Shown: positions 7,627-16,199, counted from the first letter of the stretch. The stretch is DNA of 64,000 bases from Stenotrophomonas lactitubi (GCF_002803515.1 NZ_PHQX01000002.1:372001-436000), one strand, 5' to 3'. Numbers and translations: made by a program. The notes: generated from the sequence alone by a model not told the origin.

Positions 7627-8922
7627 ATGACGACCCGAGTCCTTACCGGCATCACCCCCTCCGGCACGCCCCACCTGGGCAACTACGTTGGCGCCATCCG
7701 CCCGGCCATCGCGGCCAGCCGCGCGCCGGACATCGAGAGCTTCTTCTTCCTGGCCGATCTGCACAGCCTGATCAAGTCACAGGACCCGCAGCGCACCCAG
7801 CGCGCGACCCTGGAGATCGCTGCCAGCTGGCTGGCCTGCGGCCTGGACCCGGAGCACGTGTGGTTCTACCGCCAGAGCGACATCCGCGAGACCACCGAGC
7901 TGATGTGGTTCCTGACCGCCATCGCCAGCAAGGGCATCCTCAACCGCGCCCATGCCTACAAGGCGGCGGTGGACAAGAACCGTGAGGAAGGCCAGGACGA
8001 GGACGCAGGTGTCAGCGCCGGCCTGTTCATGTACCCGGTGCTGATGGCGGCCGACATCCTGATCTTCAAGGCCAACCAGGTGCCGGTGGGCCGTGACCAG
8101 ATCCAGCACATCGAGATGGCGCGCGACTTCGCCCAGCGCTTCAACCATGTGTACGGCAAGGAGTATTTCCCGCTGCCGGACGTGGTGATCGACGAGCAGG
8201 TGGCAACGCTGGCGGGCCTGGATGGCCGCAAGATGAGCAAGAGTTACCACAACACCATTCCGCTGTTCGTGCCGCGCGAAGAGCTGAAGAAGCTGGTGTT
8301 CTCGATCCTGACCGACTCGCGTGCACCGGGCGAGCCGAAGGACACCGAAGGTTCGGCGCTGTTCCAGATGTACCAGGCATTCGCCACCCCGGAACAGACC
8401 GCCGCATTCGCCAAGGCCTTCGCCGACGGCATCAGCTGGGGCGATGCCAAGCAGCAGCTGTTCGAGCGCATCGACAGCGAGTTGTCGCCGCTGCGCGAGC
8501 GCTACAACGCGCTGATGGCCGAGCCGGAAAAGATCGAAGCGCTGCTCAAGCGCCGTGGCCAGCAGCTGCGTGAGCAGCTGGCGGCACCGCTGCTGGAAGA
8601 GCTGCGCCATGCGGTGGGCCTGCGTGATCTGTCCGATGCCGGCGACATCGCCAGCGAAGATGCCGGTGAAGCCCGCGCCGCACCGCCGCTGTTCAAGCAG
8701 TACCGCGAGAAGGATGGCCGTTTCTACTTCAAGCTGACCGCAGGTGACGGCACGCTGCTGATCCAGAGCGAAGGCTTCGACTCGCCGCGCGATGCCGGCC
8801 AGCTGATCGCCGTGCTGAAGCAGGCCGAGCAGGGCGACCAGCTGCAGAGCGATCTGTTCAAGCTGGAAGCCGAGGTCGATGCGGTGCTGGCGGCGTTGGC
8901 CGTGCTGCGCGAAGCGGCCTGA
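7627..8922 (+). CDS. trpS: Tryptophanyl-tRNA synthetase with C-terminal YegP-like extension
   Basis: 431 residues, against about 330-340 for classical TrpS. The first ~335 residues are a class I synthetase that charges tRNA-Trp: the HIGH-type motif is TPHLGN (residues 14-19), followed by FFLADLHSL and by GRKMSKS with KMSKS at 202-206. After a helical linker comes an extra segment (about residues 355-402) containing KDGRFYFKLTAGDGTLLIQ and EGFDSPRDAGQLIAVLK, which resembles the DUF1508/YegP fold (pattern GxFxFxLxAxNGxxIxxSxxYxS). Start ATG 7627. Monocistronic, followed by a SMAG dimer that may end transcription. The synthetase call is firm; the extension call is by pattern only. Confidence 0.95.
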   Translation: MTTRVLTGITPSGTPHLGNYVGAIRPAIAASRAPDIESFFFLADLHSLIKSQDPQRTQRATLEIAASWLACGLDPEHVWFYRQSDIRETTELMWFLTAIASKGILNRAHAYKAAVDKNREEGQDEDAGVSAGLFMYPVLMAADILIFKANQVPVGRDQIQHIEMARDFAQRFNHVYGKEYFPLPDVVIDEQVATLAGLDGRKMSKSYHNTIPLFVPREELKKLVFSILTDSRAPGEPKDTEGSALFQMYQAFATPEQTAAFAKAFADGISWGDAKQQLFERIDSELSPLRERYNALMAEPEKIEALLKRRGQQLREQLAAPLLEELRHAVGLRDLSDAGDIASEDAGEARAAPPLFKQYREKDGRFYFKLTAGDGTLLIQSEGFDSPRDAGQLIAVLKQAEQGDQLQSDLFKLEAEVDAVLAALAVLREAA

Positions 8923-8936
8923 CCTGCACCACCTTT

Positions 8937-8996
8937 GTAGAGCCGAGCCCACGCTCGGCTTGGCGGAAAAGCAGCCGAGCATCGGCTCGGCTCTAC
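8937..8996. repeat. SMAG palindrome dimer (GTAG...CTAC)
   Basis: GTAGAGCCGAG (8937-8947) heads the first palindrome (AGCCGAGcccacgCTCGGCT) and the second, inverted unit ends CTCGGCTCTAC (8986-8996). The head-to-head arrangement allows a long hairpin; it sits directly after trpS. Confidence 0.85.
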
Positions 8997-9057
8997 AGTG
9001 CATTGCAGCCATGGCATGATGTCCGCGCGCCTCCGGCGCGATGACATGGAGTCTGCG

Positions 9058-9354
9058 ATGGCCTGGTTGTCGCTGCTGCTGTTCCTGCCCTGGTTCATTC
9101 TGCTGGGCAGCCTGTACTGGCTGTTCCCGCGACAGCCGCGTACCGCGCGGCGGCGCCTGTTCGATGGCGCCACCCTGGCGCTTGCGCTCGCCCTGAGCAT
9201 CGTGGCGATGCTGTGGGGCCACCACATCGGTCTGGTTCAGCCGGGCGCCGGACCGATCTGGCCACAGGTGCTGGCGGTGCTGTATGCCTATGGCGCGTTC
9301 CTGGCGGTGCTGGTGATGGCCCTGTTGCTGCGCCCGCGGTTCGCATTGCGCTGA
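9058..9354 (+). CDS. Small hypothetical membrane protein
   Basis: 98 residues from ATG 9058 (MAWLSLLLFLPW), chosen because GGAG (9048-9051) is six bases upstream; an ATG at 9046 would add four residues (MESA). Three hydrophobic stretches are visible: residues ~2-20 (LSLLLFLPWFILLGSLYWL), ~36-54 and ~72-92, separated by a basic loop (PRQPRTARRRL), so the predicted topology is three transmembrane helices in the inner membrane. No family recognised. It lies between two SMAG dimers and is 163 bp from the downstream metallo-hydrolase gene; operon membership is uncertain. Confidence 0.65.
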   Translation: MAWLSLLLFLPWFILLGSLYWLFPRQPRTARRRLFDGATLALALALSIVAMLWGHHIGLVQPGAGPIWPQVLAVLYAYGAFLAVLVMALLLRPRFALR

Positions 9355-9363
9355 GGCTGATTG

Positions 9364-9436
9364 GTAGTGCCGGCCGCTGGCCGGCAATTGCATTCACCAT
9401 AGCCCCCACGGGGTTACCGGCCAGCGGCCGGCACCA
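9364..9436. repeat. SMAG palindrome dimer (TGCCGGCC type)
   Basis: GTAGTGCCGGCCGCTGGCCGGCA (from 9364) and, 28 bp later, an inverted copy ACCGGCCAGCGGCCGGCACC (9416-9435). It starts 10 bp after the stop codon of the small membrane protein gene. Confidence 0.85.
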
Positions 9437-9517
9437 TCCGACCAAAGCCGCATCGATCACGCCATGCCGGCGCGCCTACCATGGGCCTCTGTTCCCGATC
9501 CTGCCAGGTGCGCGTCG

Positions 9518-10450
9518 ATGACCGCCGATCCCAGCATCCACACCATCGATACCGGTTTCCAACGGCCTGATTTCGATGCCGCCTACCTGATCATCGAAAA
9601 CGGCCGTGCCGCGTTCGTCGACTGTGGTACCGGCCTGTCGGTGCCGGCGATGCTGCAGGCCTTGACCGACAACGGGCTGGGCGTGGAGGCGGTGGACTGG
9701 CTGCTGCTGACCCACGTGCATCTGGATCATGCCGGCGGCGCTGGCCTGCTGATGCGGCAGCTGCCGAATGCGCGTGCGGTGCTGCATCCGCGCGGCGCGC
9801 CGCACATGATCGATCCGACCCGGCTGATCGCCGGTGCCACCGCCGTCTATGGTGCCGAGGAAATCGCGCGCAGCTATGGCCGCATCGAAGCGATTCCCGA
9901 GCATCGCGTGGTGGTGGCTGACGACGGCCAGCGCATCGACCTGGCAGGCCGCGAGCTGGTGCTGTTGCATACCCCGGGCCACGCGCTGCACCACTACTGC
10001 GTGTGGGATGCGCGCAGCCGCAGCTGGTTCACCGGCGATACCTTCGGTATCTCCTACCGCGAACTGGACAGTGCGCAGGGCGCTTTCATCTTCCCCACCT
10101 CATCGCCGGTGCAGTTCGATCCGGAAGCGATGAAGGCGTCGATCCAGCGCATGCTCGGCTACGCACCGCAGGCGATGTACCTGACCCACTACGGTCGTGT
10201 TGAACAGGTCGAAAAGCTGGCTGAGGATCTGTTCGAACAGATCGATGCGATGGCGGCAATCGGCCGCCAGTGCGACGGCCGTCCCGACCGTCATCGCTGC
10301 CTGCTGGCCGCGCTGCAGGCGCTGTACCTGGAGCGTGCACAGCAGCATGGCTGCGCACTGGACCTGGCTGCGGTAACCGAGGTGCTGGCGATGGATATCG
10401 AACTCAACGCACAGGGCCTGGCCTGCTGGCTGGACCGCGCGTCGCGGTAG
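9518..10450 (+). CDS. Metallo-beta-lactamase fold hydrolase
   Basis: 310 residues from ATG 9518. The metal-binding signature THVHLDHAGG carries H66, H68, D70 and H71; later ligand motifs are HTPGHALHH and FTGDTFG. After the ~230-residue MBL core there is an extra helical C-terminus (FEQIDAMAAIGRQC ... LDLAAVTEVLAMDIELNAQG). This is the glyoxalase-II/RNase Z superfamily in general; nothing points to beta-lactam hydrolysis, and there is no signal peptide, so it is a cytoplasmic hydrolase of unknown substrate. Its TAG stop is embedded in a GTAG repeat head. Confidence 0.85.
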   Translation: MTADPSIHTIDTGFQRPDFDAAYLIIENGRAAFVDCGTGLSVPAMLQALTDNGLGVEAVDWLLLTHVHLDHAGGAGLLMRQLPNARAVLHPRGAPHMIDPTRLIAGATAVYGAEEIARSYGRIEAIPEHRVVVADDGQRIDLAGRELVLLHTPGHALHHYCVWDARSRSWFTGDTFGISYRELDSAQGAFIFPTSSPVQFDPEAMKASIQRMLGYAPQAMYLTHYGRVEQVEKLAEDLFEQIDAMAAIGRQCDGRPDRHRCLLAALQALYLERAQQHGCALDLAAVTEVLAMDIELNAQGLACWLDRASR

Positions 10451-10469
10451 ATCCACGCCACGCGTGAAT
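10447..10469. repeat. Degenerate SMAG unit overlapping a stop codon
   Basis: GTAGATCCACGCCACGCGTGAAT differs at two or three positions from the GTAGATCCACGCCATGCGTGGAT unit seen elsewhere. Its TAG (10448-10450) is the stop codon of the preceding hydrolase gene. Confidence 0.7.
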
Positions 10470-10546
10470 GACGCGCGCCCAGGCTGCGCCGCGATGTCAC
10501 GACCACGTTACACTCTGGTGACTTCCAAGCTAGCCGTGGTACTGCC

Positions 10547-12208
10547 GTGAACCCGATGCGCGTGTTGCTGCTGTCGTCCTGCCTGTTCGTCGGTGGCCTG
10601 GCCCATGCGGCCAATGACCTGCCCGGCGGCGGCATCGATCCGCAGGCGCTGTCGCGTCATGTGCGCGTGCTGGCATCGGACGAATTCGAAGGCCGGGCAC
10701 CGGCCACCGAAGGCGAAGAACGCACCGTGCAGTACCTGATCGAGCAGTTCCGCGGCTACGGGCTGCAGCCGGGTGGTGTGGATGGCAGCTGGGTGCAGCC
10801 GGTGCCGCTGGTGCGCGCGCAGCTGGATGGCCCGGCCAAGGCCAGTCTCGCCCTGAAGGGCGGCAAGCGTGCGCTGGCCAATGGCGTGGACGTGACCCTG
10901 CAGAGCCTGCAGCCGCGCAAGCGCGTGCAGATCAAGGATGCGCCGTTGGTGTTCGTCGGCTACGGCATCGACGCGCCCGAGCGCCACTGGAACGACTACA
11001 AGGACGTGGACCTGCACGGCAAGATCGCCGTGATGCTGATCAACGACGCCGATTTCGAGGCCGATGCGCCGGGTGCGTTCGATGGCAAGGCGGTGACCTA
11101 CTACGGCCGCTGGACCTACAAGTTCGAGGAAGCCGCACGCCGTGGTGCCGAAGGCGTGCTGATCGTGCACGAAACCGCACCGGCCGCCTACGGCTGGGCC
11201 ACGGTGAAGAGTTCGGGCACCTCGCCGCTGTTCGATATCGAGCGCGGCCAGGCCGAAGCGATGGCCCAGCACACGCCGCTGCGTGGCTGGATGCAGCGTG
11301 AGCTGGCCGAACAGATCTTCGCCGACGCCGGCCTGGATTTCGATGCCGAGAAGCGCAAGGCGATGAGCGCGGACTTCCGTCCGGTCGCGCTGGACAACGC
11401 CAAGCTGAGCGTCGATTTCGCGCTCAAGCGCGAGCAGGTGGTTACCCGCAACGTGGTGGCCAAGCTGCCCGGCGGCGAGCACGCCGATGAGGCGGTGATC
11501 TTCTCCGCACATTGGGATGCCTTCGGTATCGGCCAGGCCGATGCCAAGGGCGACCGCATCCGCCGCGGTGCGATCGACAACGCCACCGGTGTGGCCACCG
11601 TGCTGGAACTGGGCCGTGTGTTCGCCGCTGGCCCGCAGCCGCAGCGCACCCTGTACTTCGTCGCCCTGACGGCCGAAGAGAAGGGCCTGCTGGGCGCCAG
11701 CTACTACGCCGCGCACCCGCTGGCGCCGCTGGACAAGACCGCTGCGGTACTGAACATCGAGATGTTCAGCCCGGATGGTGCCACCCGTGACATCGCGTCG
11801 TGGGGCAAGGGCCGGGTGTCGCTGGAAGGCGACCTGGAACGCGTGGCCAAGGCCCGTGGCCGCAGCTACAGCCCGGATCCGAACCTGGAAGCCGGCTTCT
11901 TCTACCGTGCCGACCACTTCGCCTTCGCCCGCCTGGGCGTGCCGGCGATCACCATCGGCCCGGGCCTGGACAAGCTGGACGGCGGTGTCGACGCTGGCCG
12001 CGCGCTGCGCGAAAAGTACTTCGCCGACTGCTACCACCAGGCCTGCGATGCGTGGACGCCGAGCTGGGATCCGGCGGGTCACGCAGCCGATACCCTGCTG
12101 GTCTACGATCTGGGCGTCGAGCTCGCCAACAGCCGTCGCTGGCCGCAGTGGGAAAAGGAATCGGAATTCCACGGTGCCCGCGAGAAGAGCGAAGCCGCCC
12201 GCCGGTAA
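10547..12208 (+). CDS. M28 family metallopeptidase, secreted
   Basis: 553 residues starting at GTG 10547 (an in-frame ATG at 10556 is the alternative). A signal peptide (VLLLSSCLFVGGLAHA) sends it to the periplasm. An inserted PA-like region (about residues 100-240; VFVGYGIDAPERHWNDYKDV, EEAARRGAEGVLIVHE) precedes the M28 zinc-aminopeptidase domain, in which zinc ligands and catalytic residues are visible: FSAHWDAFG, AIDNATGVA, LTAEEKGLLG and a final histidine near CYHQACDAW. It should remove N-terminal residues from peptides. It is monocistronic and followed by a cluster of SMAG repeats. Confidence 0.9.
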   Translation: MNPMRVLLLSSCLFVGGLAHAANDLPGGGIDPQALSRHVRVLASDEFEGRAPATEGEERTVQYLIEQFRGYGLQPGGVDGSWVQPVPLVRAQLDGPAKASLALKGGKRALANGVDVTLQSLQPRKRVQIKDAPLVFVGYGIDAPERHWNDYKDVDLHGKIAVMLINDADFEADAPGAFDGKAVTYYGRWTYKFEEAARRGAEGVLIVHETAPAAYGWATVKSSGTSPLFDIERGQAEAMAQHTPLRGWMQRELAEQIFADAGLDFDAEKRKAMSADFRPVALDNAKLSVDFALKREQVVTRNVVAKLPGGEHADEAVIFSAHWDAFGIGQADAKGDRIRRGAIDNATGVATVLELGRVFAAGPQPQRTLYFVALTAEEKGLLGASYYAAHPLAPLDKTAAVLNIEMFSPDGATRDIASWGKGRVSLEGDLERVAKARGRSYSPDPNLEAGFFYRADHFAFARLGVPAITIGPGLDKLDGGVDAGRALREKYFADCYHQACDAWTPSWDPAGHAADTLLVYDLGVELANSRRWPQWEKESEFHGAREKSEAARR

Positions 12209-12217
12209 GCGCACGGC

Positions 12218-12372
12218 AATGCCGGCCTCTGCTGGCCGGCAACCTCTGAACGCAAGGCAATGCAGGCCGCTGGCCGACAACCTCTGAACGCACGGGTAGT
12301 GCCGGCCGCTGGCCGGCAAGCTCATGAACCTTCCGAAGGGATGCGCAGGTGCCGGCCAGCGGCCGGCATTAC
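12218..12372. repeat. Cluster of four SMAG palindromes, three direct and one inverted
   Basis: Direct units at 12218-12241, 12259-12279 and 12296-12318 (the last with GTAG head), plus an inverted unit at 12350-12372 ending ATTAC. The first two share the flank ACCTCTGAACGCA, so they look like a tandem duplication of about 40 bp. The last unit runs into the stop codon of the reverse-strand gene ending at 12369. Confidence 0.85.
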
Positions 12373-12725
12373 CACGTCTTCCGCAGCAGCTTCCAGGCGC
12401 CCCAGCCGGCGGCCACAAGCGCGGCCAGATAGCAGGCCACCATCATGCGCAGGCCGGCCACCGGTGCAGGATTGCTACCCCGGCTCAGACGCAGATGCAG
12501 GGAGCTGGCACCGCTGCCCAGATCCGCTGCCAGCTGCAGCACCAGCGCAGCGCAGAACGCCAGCAGGGCAATGCCGAAGCCGATACGTGGCCAACTCGCC
12601 TGGGCGCCGGGCCGGCGGATCAGCCATGCCAGCAGGGTTGCTGCGCCCAGACCCAGTGCAAGCCACACCAGCGGCGTGGCAGGAGAAGCGGCGGCCACCG
12701 GCATTGCACCGGTGGCCGCGATCAC
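12369..12725 (-). CDS. Small membrane protein downstream of the MHS permease
   Basis: 118 residues if the GTG at 12725 is used; an ATG at 12704 (MPVAAASP) would give 111. Three hydrophobic helices are evident: PLVWLALGLGAATLLAWLI, IGFGIALLAFCAALVLQLAA and MMVACYLAALVAAGWGAW. It starts 10 bp after the stop of the MHS permease on the same strand and is probably translated from the same message. The TAA stop lies within a SMAG palindrome. No family recognised; a role with the permease is only suggested by position. Confidence 0.6.
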   Translation of the reverse strand: MIAATGAMPVAAASPATPLVWLALGLGAATLLAWLIRRPGAQASWPRIGFGIALLAFCAALVLQLAADLGSGASSLHLRLSRGSNPAPVAGLRMMVACYLAALVAAGWGAWKLLRKTW

Positions 12726-12735
12726 TACGGCGCGC

Positions 12736-14070
12736 TTACTTGCGGGTGCCGTCGAGCCAGTTGGGGCCCTTGTTGGTGAGGAAGAATACATAGACCACCA
12801 ACGATACCGCGATCGTCGCGGTGACGTAGATGGCGAACCAGTCCACGTGGCCGGTCTTCAACGCGCCCTGGTACAGCAGCGGCGCGGTGCCGCCGAACAG
12901 CGAGTTGGCCAATGCATAGCCGAAGCCCACGCCCAGCGCACGGATGTGGGTGGGGAACAGCTCTGCCTTCACCACGGCATTGATGGAGGTGTAGCCGGTG
13001 AGGATGACAAAGCCCAGTGCCAGGGTGAGGAAGGCGAGGGTGGCATCGTGCTGGTGCGGCAGCTGGGTGATCAGGTACCAGCTGTACAGCACGCCGCCCA
13101 CGCCGAAGAACACCAGCAGGCTCTTGCGGCCGATGATGTCAGACAGCCAGCCGCCCACCGGCTGCAACACCATCAGGAAGGCCAGCACACCCAGGTTGAT
13201 CAGCGTGCCGGTCATCGGATCGTTGCCGGCGAACGCACTCTGGATCATCTTCGGGCCGTTCACCGAGTAGGTGTAGAAGGCGATGGTGCCACCGGCGGTG
13301 ATCAGGAAGCACAGCAGCAGCGGACGCCACTGGTGCACGAACAGTTCGTACATCGAGCCGGACTTCTTGTCCTTGCCCTCGCGCGCGGCTTCGATGGAGG
13401 ATTCCGACAGCGATTCGTCCATGCCACGGCGCAGCCAGAACACCACCACGGCGGCGATGCCACCGATGCCGAAGGCGATGCGCCAGCCCCACTCTGAGAT
13501 TTCCGGCTTGGCCCAGAACGTCAGCATCACGAACAGGGTCAGCTGGGCCAGCACATGGCCGCCCACCAGGGTGACGTAGTGGAACGAGGACAGGAAGCCG
13601 CGGCGGCCGGGAATGGCGGCCTCGGACATGTACGTGGCGCTGGCACCGTACTCGCCACCGGTGGCGAAGCCCTGCAGCAGACGCGCGAACAGCAGGATGA
13701 TCGCCGCCCAGATGCCGATGCTGGCAGCGGTGGGGGTGATGGCGATGATGAACGAGCAGAAGGCCATCAGCGTGACCGACACGGTCAACGCCAGGCGACG
13801 GCCATGACGGTCGGCGAAGCGGCCGAAGAACCACGCGCCGATCGGGCGCATCAGGAACGTCGCGGCGAAGATCGCCCACACGTACATGGTGGAGTTCTTG
13901 TCTTCAGGCGAGAAGAACTGCGATTCGAAGTACACGGCGAACACCGAGTACACGTAGACGTCGTACCACTCCACCAGGTTGCCGGCGGAGCCTTTGAGGG
14001 TGTTGGAGATGGAACGCCGCAGGGCGGCGCCATCGCTGGCGGGTACGGCGGGTTGGGACGTGGTGCTCAT
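12736..14070 (-). CDS. MFS transporter, metabolite:H+ symporter (MHS) family
   Basis: 444 residues from ATG 14070 (MSTTSQPAVPA). It has about 12 transmembrane helices and the MHS hallmarks: NLVEWYDVYVYS at the start of TM1, the loop 2-3 motif GRFADRHGRRLAL, QGFATGGEYG in TM4-5, and SDIIGRKSLL in the second half, ending with HIRALGVGFGYALANSLFGG. Homologues (KgtP, ProP, ShiA) import dicarboxylates, osmolytes or shikimate with protons across the inner membrane; the substrate here is not decidable, although the KgtP-like form of TM1 favours alpha-ketoglutarate. Followed closely by a small membrane protein gene. Confidence 0.88.
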   Translation of the reverse strand: MSTTSQPAVPASDGAALRRSISNTLKGSAGNLVEWYDVYVYSVFAVYFESQFFSPEDKNSTMYVWAIFAATFLMRPIGAWFFGRFADRHGRRLALTVSVTLMAFCSFIIAITPTAASIGIWAAIILLFARLLQGFATGGEYGASATYMSEAAIPGRRGFLSSFHYVTLVGGHVLAQLTLFVMLTFWAKPEISEWGWRIAFGIGGIAAVVVFWLRRGMDESLSESSIEAAREGKDKKSGSMYELFVHQWRPLLLCFLITAGGTIAFYTYSVNGPKMIQSAFAGNDPMTGTLINLGVLAFLMVLQPVGGWLSDIIGRKSLLVFFGVGGVLYSWYLITQLPHQHDATLAFLTLALGFVILTGYTSINAVVKAELFPTHIRALGVGFGYALANSLFGGTAPLLYQGALKTGHVDWFAIYVTATIAVSLVVYVFFLTNKGPNWLDGTRK

Positions 14071-14292
14071 CTGGGTGGGAATCCTCGATGCGGTGCGTCC
14101 ATGCGGGAAAGATCGGTGCCAGGGGCGCGCAGTGCGCTGCCGGCCAGCCTCCTGGGTACTGCGTCCCACGTCAACGCCGGGTGCCGGAAGGGCGGGCGGG
14201 ACATGGATGGATGACAGCGTGCCACCACATGGGCTGCCGGACCATAACCAAAACGTCCTAAAATCCGTTTTCCCCCGGCTCCCTGGTGTGTC

Positions 14293-15198
14293 ATGTCGGC
14301 TCCCCCCGTTCCGTCTGCGGCTGCCCCCCGGGGTGGCCTTGTCGCGTTGGCGCTGCTGCTGGTCTACGTGGTCTGGGGCTCGACCTACCTGGGTATCGCC
14401 AAGGCCCTGCATGGCGGCGCGCTGCCGCTGACGATGGTCTCCGGCAGCCGGTTCATCATTGCCGGCGGCGTGATGTACCTGGCACTGCGCCTGTTCTGGA
14501 AGATGCCGCGGCCGAGCCTGCGGCAGTGGCGCAACCTGGCCATCATGGGCGTGACCATGCTGGTGCTGGGCAACGGCATGGTGGTGCTGGCCGAGCGCGA
14601 GGTGTCATCCGGCCTGGCCGCCACGGCGGTGGCCTCGGTGCCGCTGTGGATGGCGTTGTTCTCGGCCCTGCGTGGCCAGCACGCCAGCAAGGGTGAATGG
14701 CTGGGCATCGCCGTCGGCTTCGTCGGCGTGGTCTGGCTCAACGCGGGCAGCAGCCTGACTGCCTCGCCCACCGGGCTGGTGCTGCTGCTGATCGCACCGG
14801 TCGGGTGGGCGTTCGGCTCGGTGTGGGCACGCGGGCAGGACCTGCCGGGCCCGTTCATGACGGCCGCCGGGCAGATGATCTGCGGTGGTGTGCTGCTGGT
14901 GCTGATCGGCCTGGTCGTCGGCGAGCGCCCAACCACGCTGCCCGATACCGGTGGCCTGCTGGCGATGGCCTACCTGTGCGTGTTCGGTTCGATCGTGGCG
15001 TTCACCGCCTACGTCTGGCTGCTGCAGAACGTACGCCCGGCGCTGGCCGGCAGCTATGCCTACGTCAATCCGGTGATCGCGGTGCTGCTGGGTGCGGCGT
15101 TGAACGGCGAACGTTTCGGCTGGCGCGACTTCCTGGCCATGGCAGTGATACTTCTGGGTGTGGTGGTACTGACGATGGCAAGGACACGCAAGCGATGA
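14293..15198 (+). CDS. yedA: Drug/metabolite (DMT/EamA) exporter, YedA-like
   Basis: 301 residues with ten predicted transmembrane helices arranged as two EamA halves. The first helix has LLVYVVWGSTYLGIA, which together with LPLTMVSGSRFIIAGG and LAEREVSSGLAATAVASVPL is characteristic of YedA. The second half ends with ALAGSYAYVNPVIAVLLG. Such carriers export small metabolites or drugs; the substrate is unknown. ATG 14293 is the start. The stop codon overlaps the ATG of the following rarD by four bases (ATGA), so the two are translationally coupled. Confidence 0.88.
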   Translation: MSAPPVPSAAAPRGGLVALALLLVYVVWGSTYLGIAKALHGGALPLTMVSGSRFIIAGGVMYLALRLFWKMPRPSLRQWRNLAIMGVTMLVLGNGMVVLAEREVSSGLAATAVASVPLWMALFSALRGQHASKGEWLGIAVGFVGVVWLNAGSSLTASPTGLVLLLIAPVGWAFGSVWARGQDLPGPFMTAAGQMICGGVLLVLIGLVVGERPTTLPDTGGLLAMAYLCVFGSIVAFTAYVWLLQNVRPALAGSYAYVNPVIAVLLGAALNGERFGWRDFLAMAVILLGVVVLTMARTRKR

Positions 15199-16094
15199 GC
15201 ATGGACGAGAAAGAACAACGCCGCGGCCTGCTGGTCACCGCGTCCACCTTCGTGCTGTGGGGGCTGGTGCCGGTCTACTGGCACCTGCTGAACGAGGTGC
15301 CGTCGTTCCAGATCATCGCCCACCGCATCATCTGGAGCACGGTGCTGGTGGTGGCCTGGCTGCTGATCGCCTCGCGGCTGGGCTGGTGGAAGAAGATCGC
15401 CGCGCAACCGCGCGCGCTGCCGATCCTGGCGGTATCGAGCCTGACCATCGCCTTCAACTGGGGCCTGTACATCTGGGCGGTCAACGCCGGTCACGTGATC
15501 GAGACCAGCCTGGGTTACTTCATCAACCCGCTGGTGAACGTGCTGCTGGGCGTGCTGGTGCTGAAAGAGCGCCTGCGCCGCGTGCAGTGGGTGGCGGTGG
15601 CCATCGCTGCGGTGGGCGTGGCCTGGTTGACCATCGATGCGGGTACGCCGCCGTGGATCGCGCTGGGCCTGGCCTGCTCGTTCGGCCTGTACGGCCTGCT
15701 GCGCAAGCTGGTGTCAGTCGATCCGGTGGCGGGGCTGGGGGTGGAAAGCCTGTATCTGTTCCTGCCGGCGCTGGGCTTTGCGCTGTGGGCCGAGAACGGC
15801 CATGGCGGCGGCTTCTTCGGTGGCTGGGGCTGGGGCAACGATCTGCTGTTGATCTTCGGTGGCGTGGTCACGGCGGTGCCGCTGATCGGTTTCGCCTACG
15901 GGGTGAAGCGGATTCCGCTGTCGCTGGTTGGCATCCTGCAGTACATCGCACCGAGCCTGCAGCTGCTGCTGGGCGTGTTCTTCTTCCACGAGGCCTTCGA
16001 CACCGGCAAGGCGATTGGTTTTGCGGCGATCTGGGCCGGGTTGATCCTGTTCGTCGCAGACAACGTGCGTGCGATGCGCGCCGCCAAGCGGTAG
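15195..16094 (+). CDS. rarD: EamA family transporter RarD
   Basis: 299 residues starting at ATG 15195, four bases inside the yedA stop (ATGA); an ATG at 15201 is also possible. Ten hydrophobic segments and the RarD pattern are present: STFVLWGLVPVYWHLL, HRIIWSTVLV, NWGLYIWAVNAGHVIETSLG and IPLSLVGILQYIAPSLQLLL. RarD proteins are linked to chloramphenicol sensitivity in older literature, but the physiological substrate is not established. Coupled to yedA in a two-gene operon. Confidence 0.9.
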   Translation: MSMDEKEQRRGLLVTASTFVLWGLVPVYWHLLNEVPSFQIIAHRIIWSTVLVVAWLLIASRLGWWKKIAAQPRALPILAVSSLTIAFNWGLYIWAVNAGHVIETSLGYFINPLVNVLLGVLVLKERLRRVQWVAVAIAAVGVAWLTIDAGTPPWIALGLACSFGLYGLLRKLVSVDPVAGLGVESLYLFLPALGFALWAENGHGGGFFGGWGWGNDLLLIFGGVVTAVPLIGFAYGVKRIPLSLVGILQYIAPSLQLLLGVFFFHEAFDTGKAIGFAAIWAGLILFVADNVRAMRAAKR

Positions 16095-16096
16095 CG

Positions 16097-16119
16097 GTAG
16101 CGCCGGGCCATGCCCGGCG
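16097..16119. repeat. Single SMAG unit (GTAG + CGCCGGGCCATGCCCGGCG)
   Basis: Begins three bases after the rarD stop. The same core recurs at 30366-30388 without the GTAG head. Confidence 0.8.
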
Positions 16120-16126
16120 AACCTAT

Positions 16127-16164
16127 GGGTCAGAGCCCTTCGCGGAGCGAAGGGGTCCGACCCC
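16127..16164. repeat. Imperfect hairpin GGGTCAGAGCCCTTCGC / GCGAAGGGGTCCGACCCC
   Basis: The two arms are nearly self-complementary around GGA. It lies between rarD and the reverse-strand terminator and looks like an independent repeat element rather than a coding remnant. Confidence 0.55.
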
Positions 16165-16166
16165 GC

Positions 16167-16199
16167 AAAAAAAGAACGGCGCCCCGAGGGGCGCCGTTC
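16167..16199 (-). terminator. Rho-independent terminator of the TonB-dependent receptor gene
   Basis: Read on the reverse strand: GAACGGCGCCC (complement of 16189-16199), loop of four, GGGCGCCGTTC, then seven T (16167-16173). The stem of 11 perfect base pairs and T run form a strong intrinsic terminator 56 bp after the receptor stop codon. Confidence 0.92.

Noticed and set aside
9518-10450. Metallo-beta-lactamase resistance enzyme
   Set aside because: It has the general fold motif THVHLDH but no signal peptide or lactamase-specific residues, so it is called only a metallo-hydrolase.
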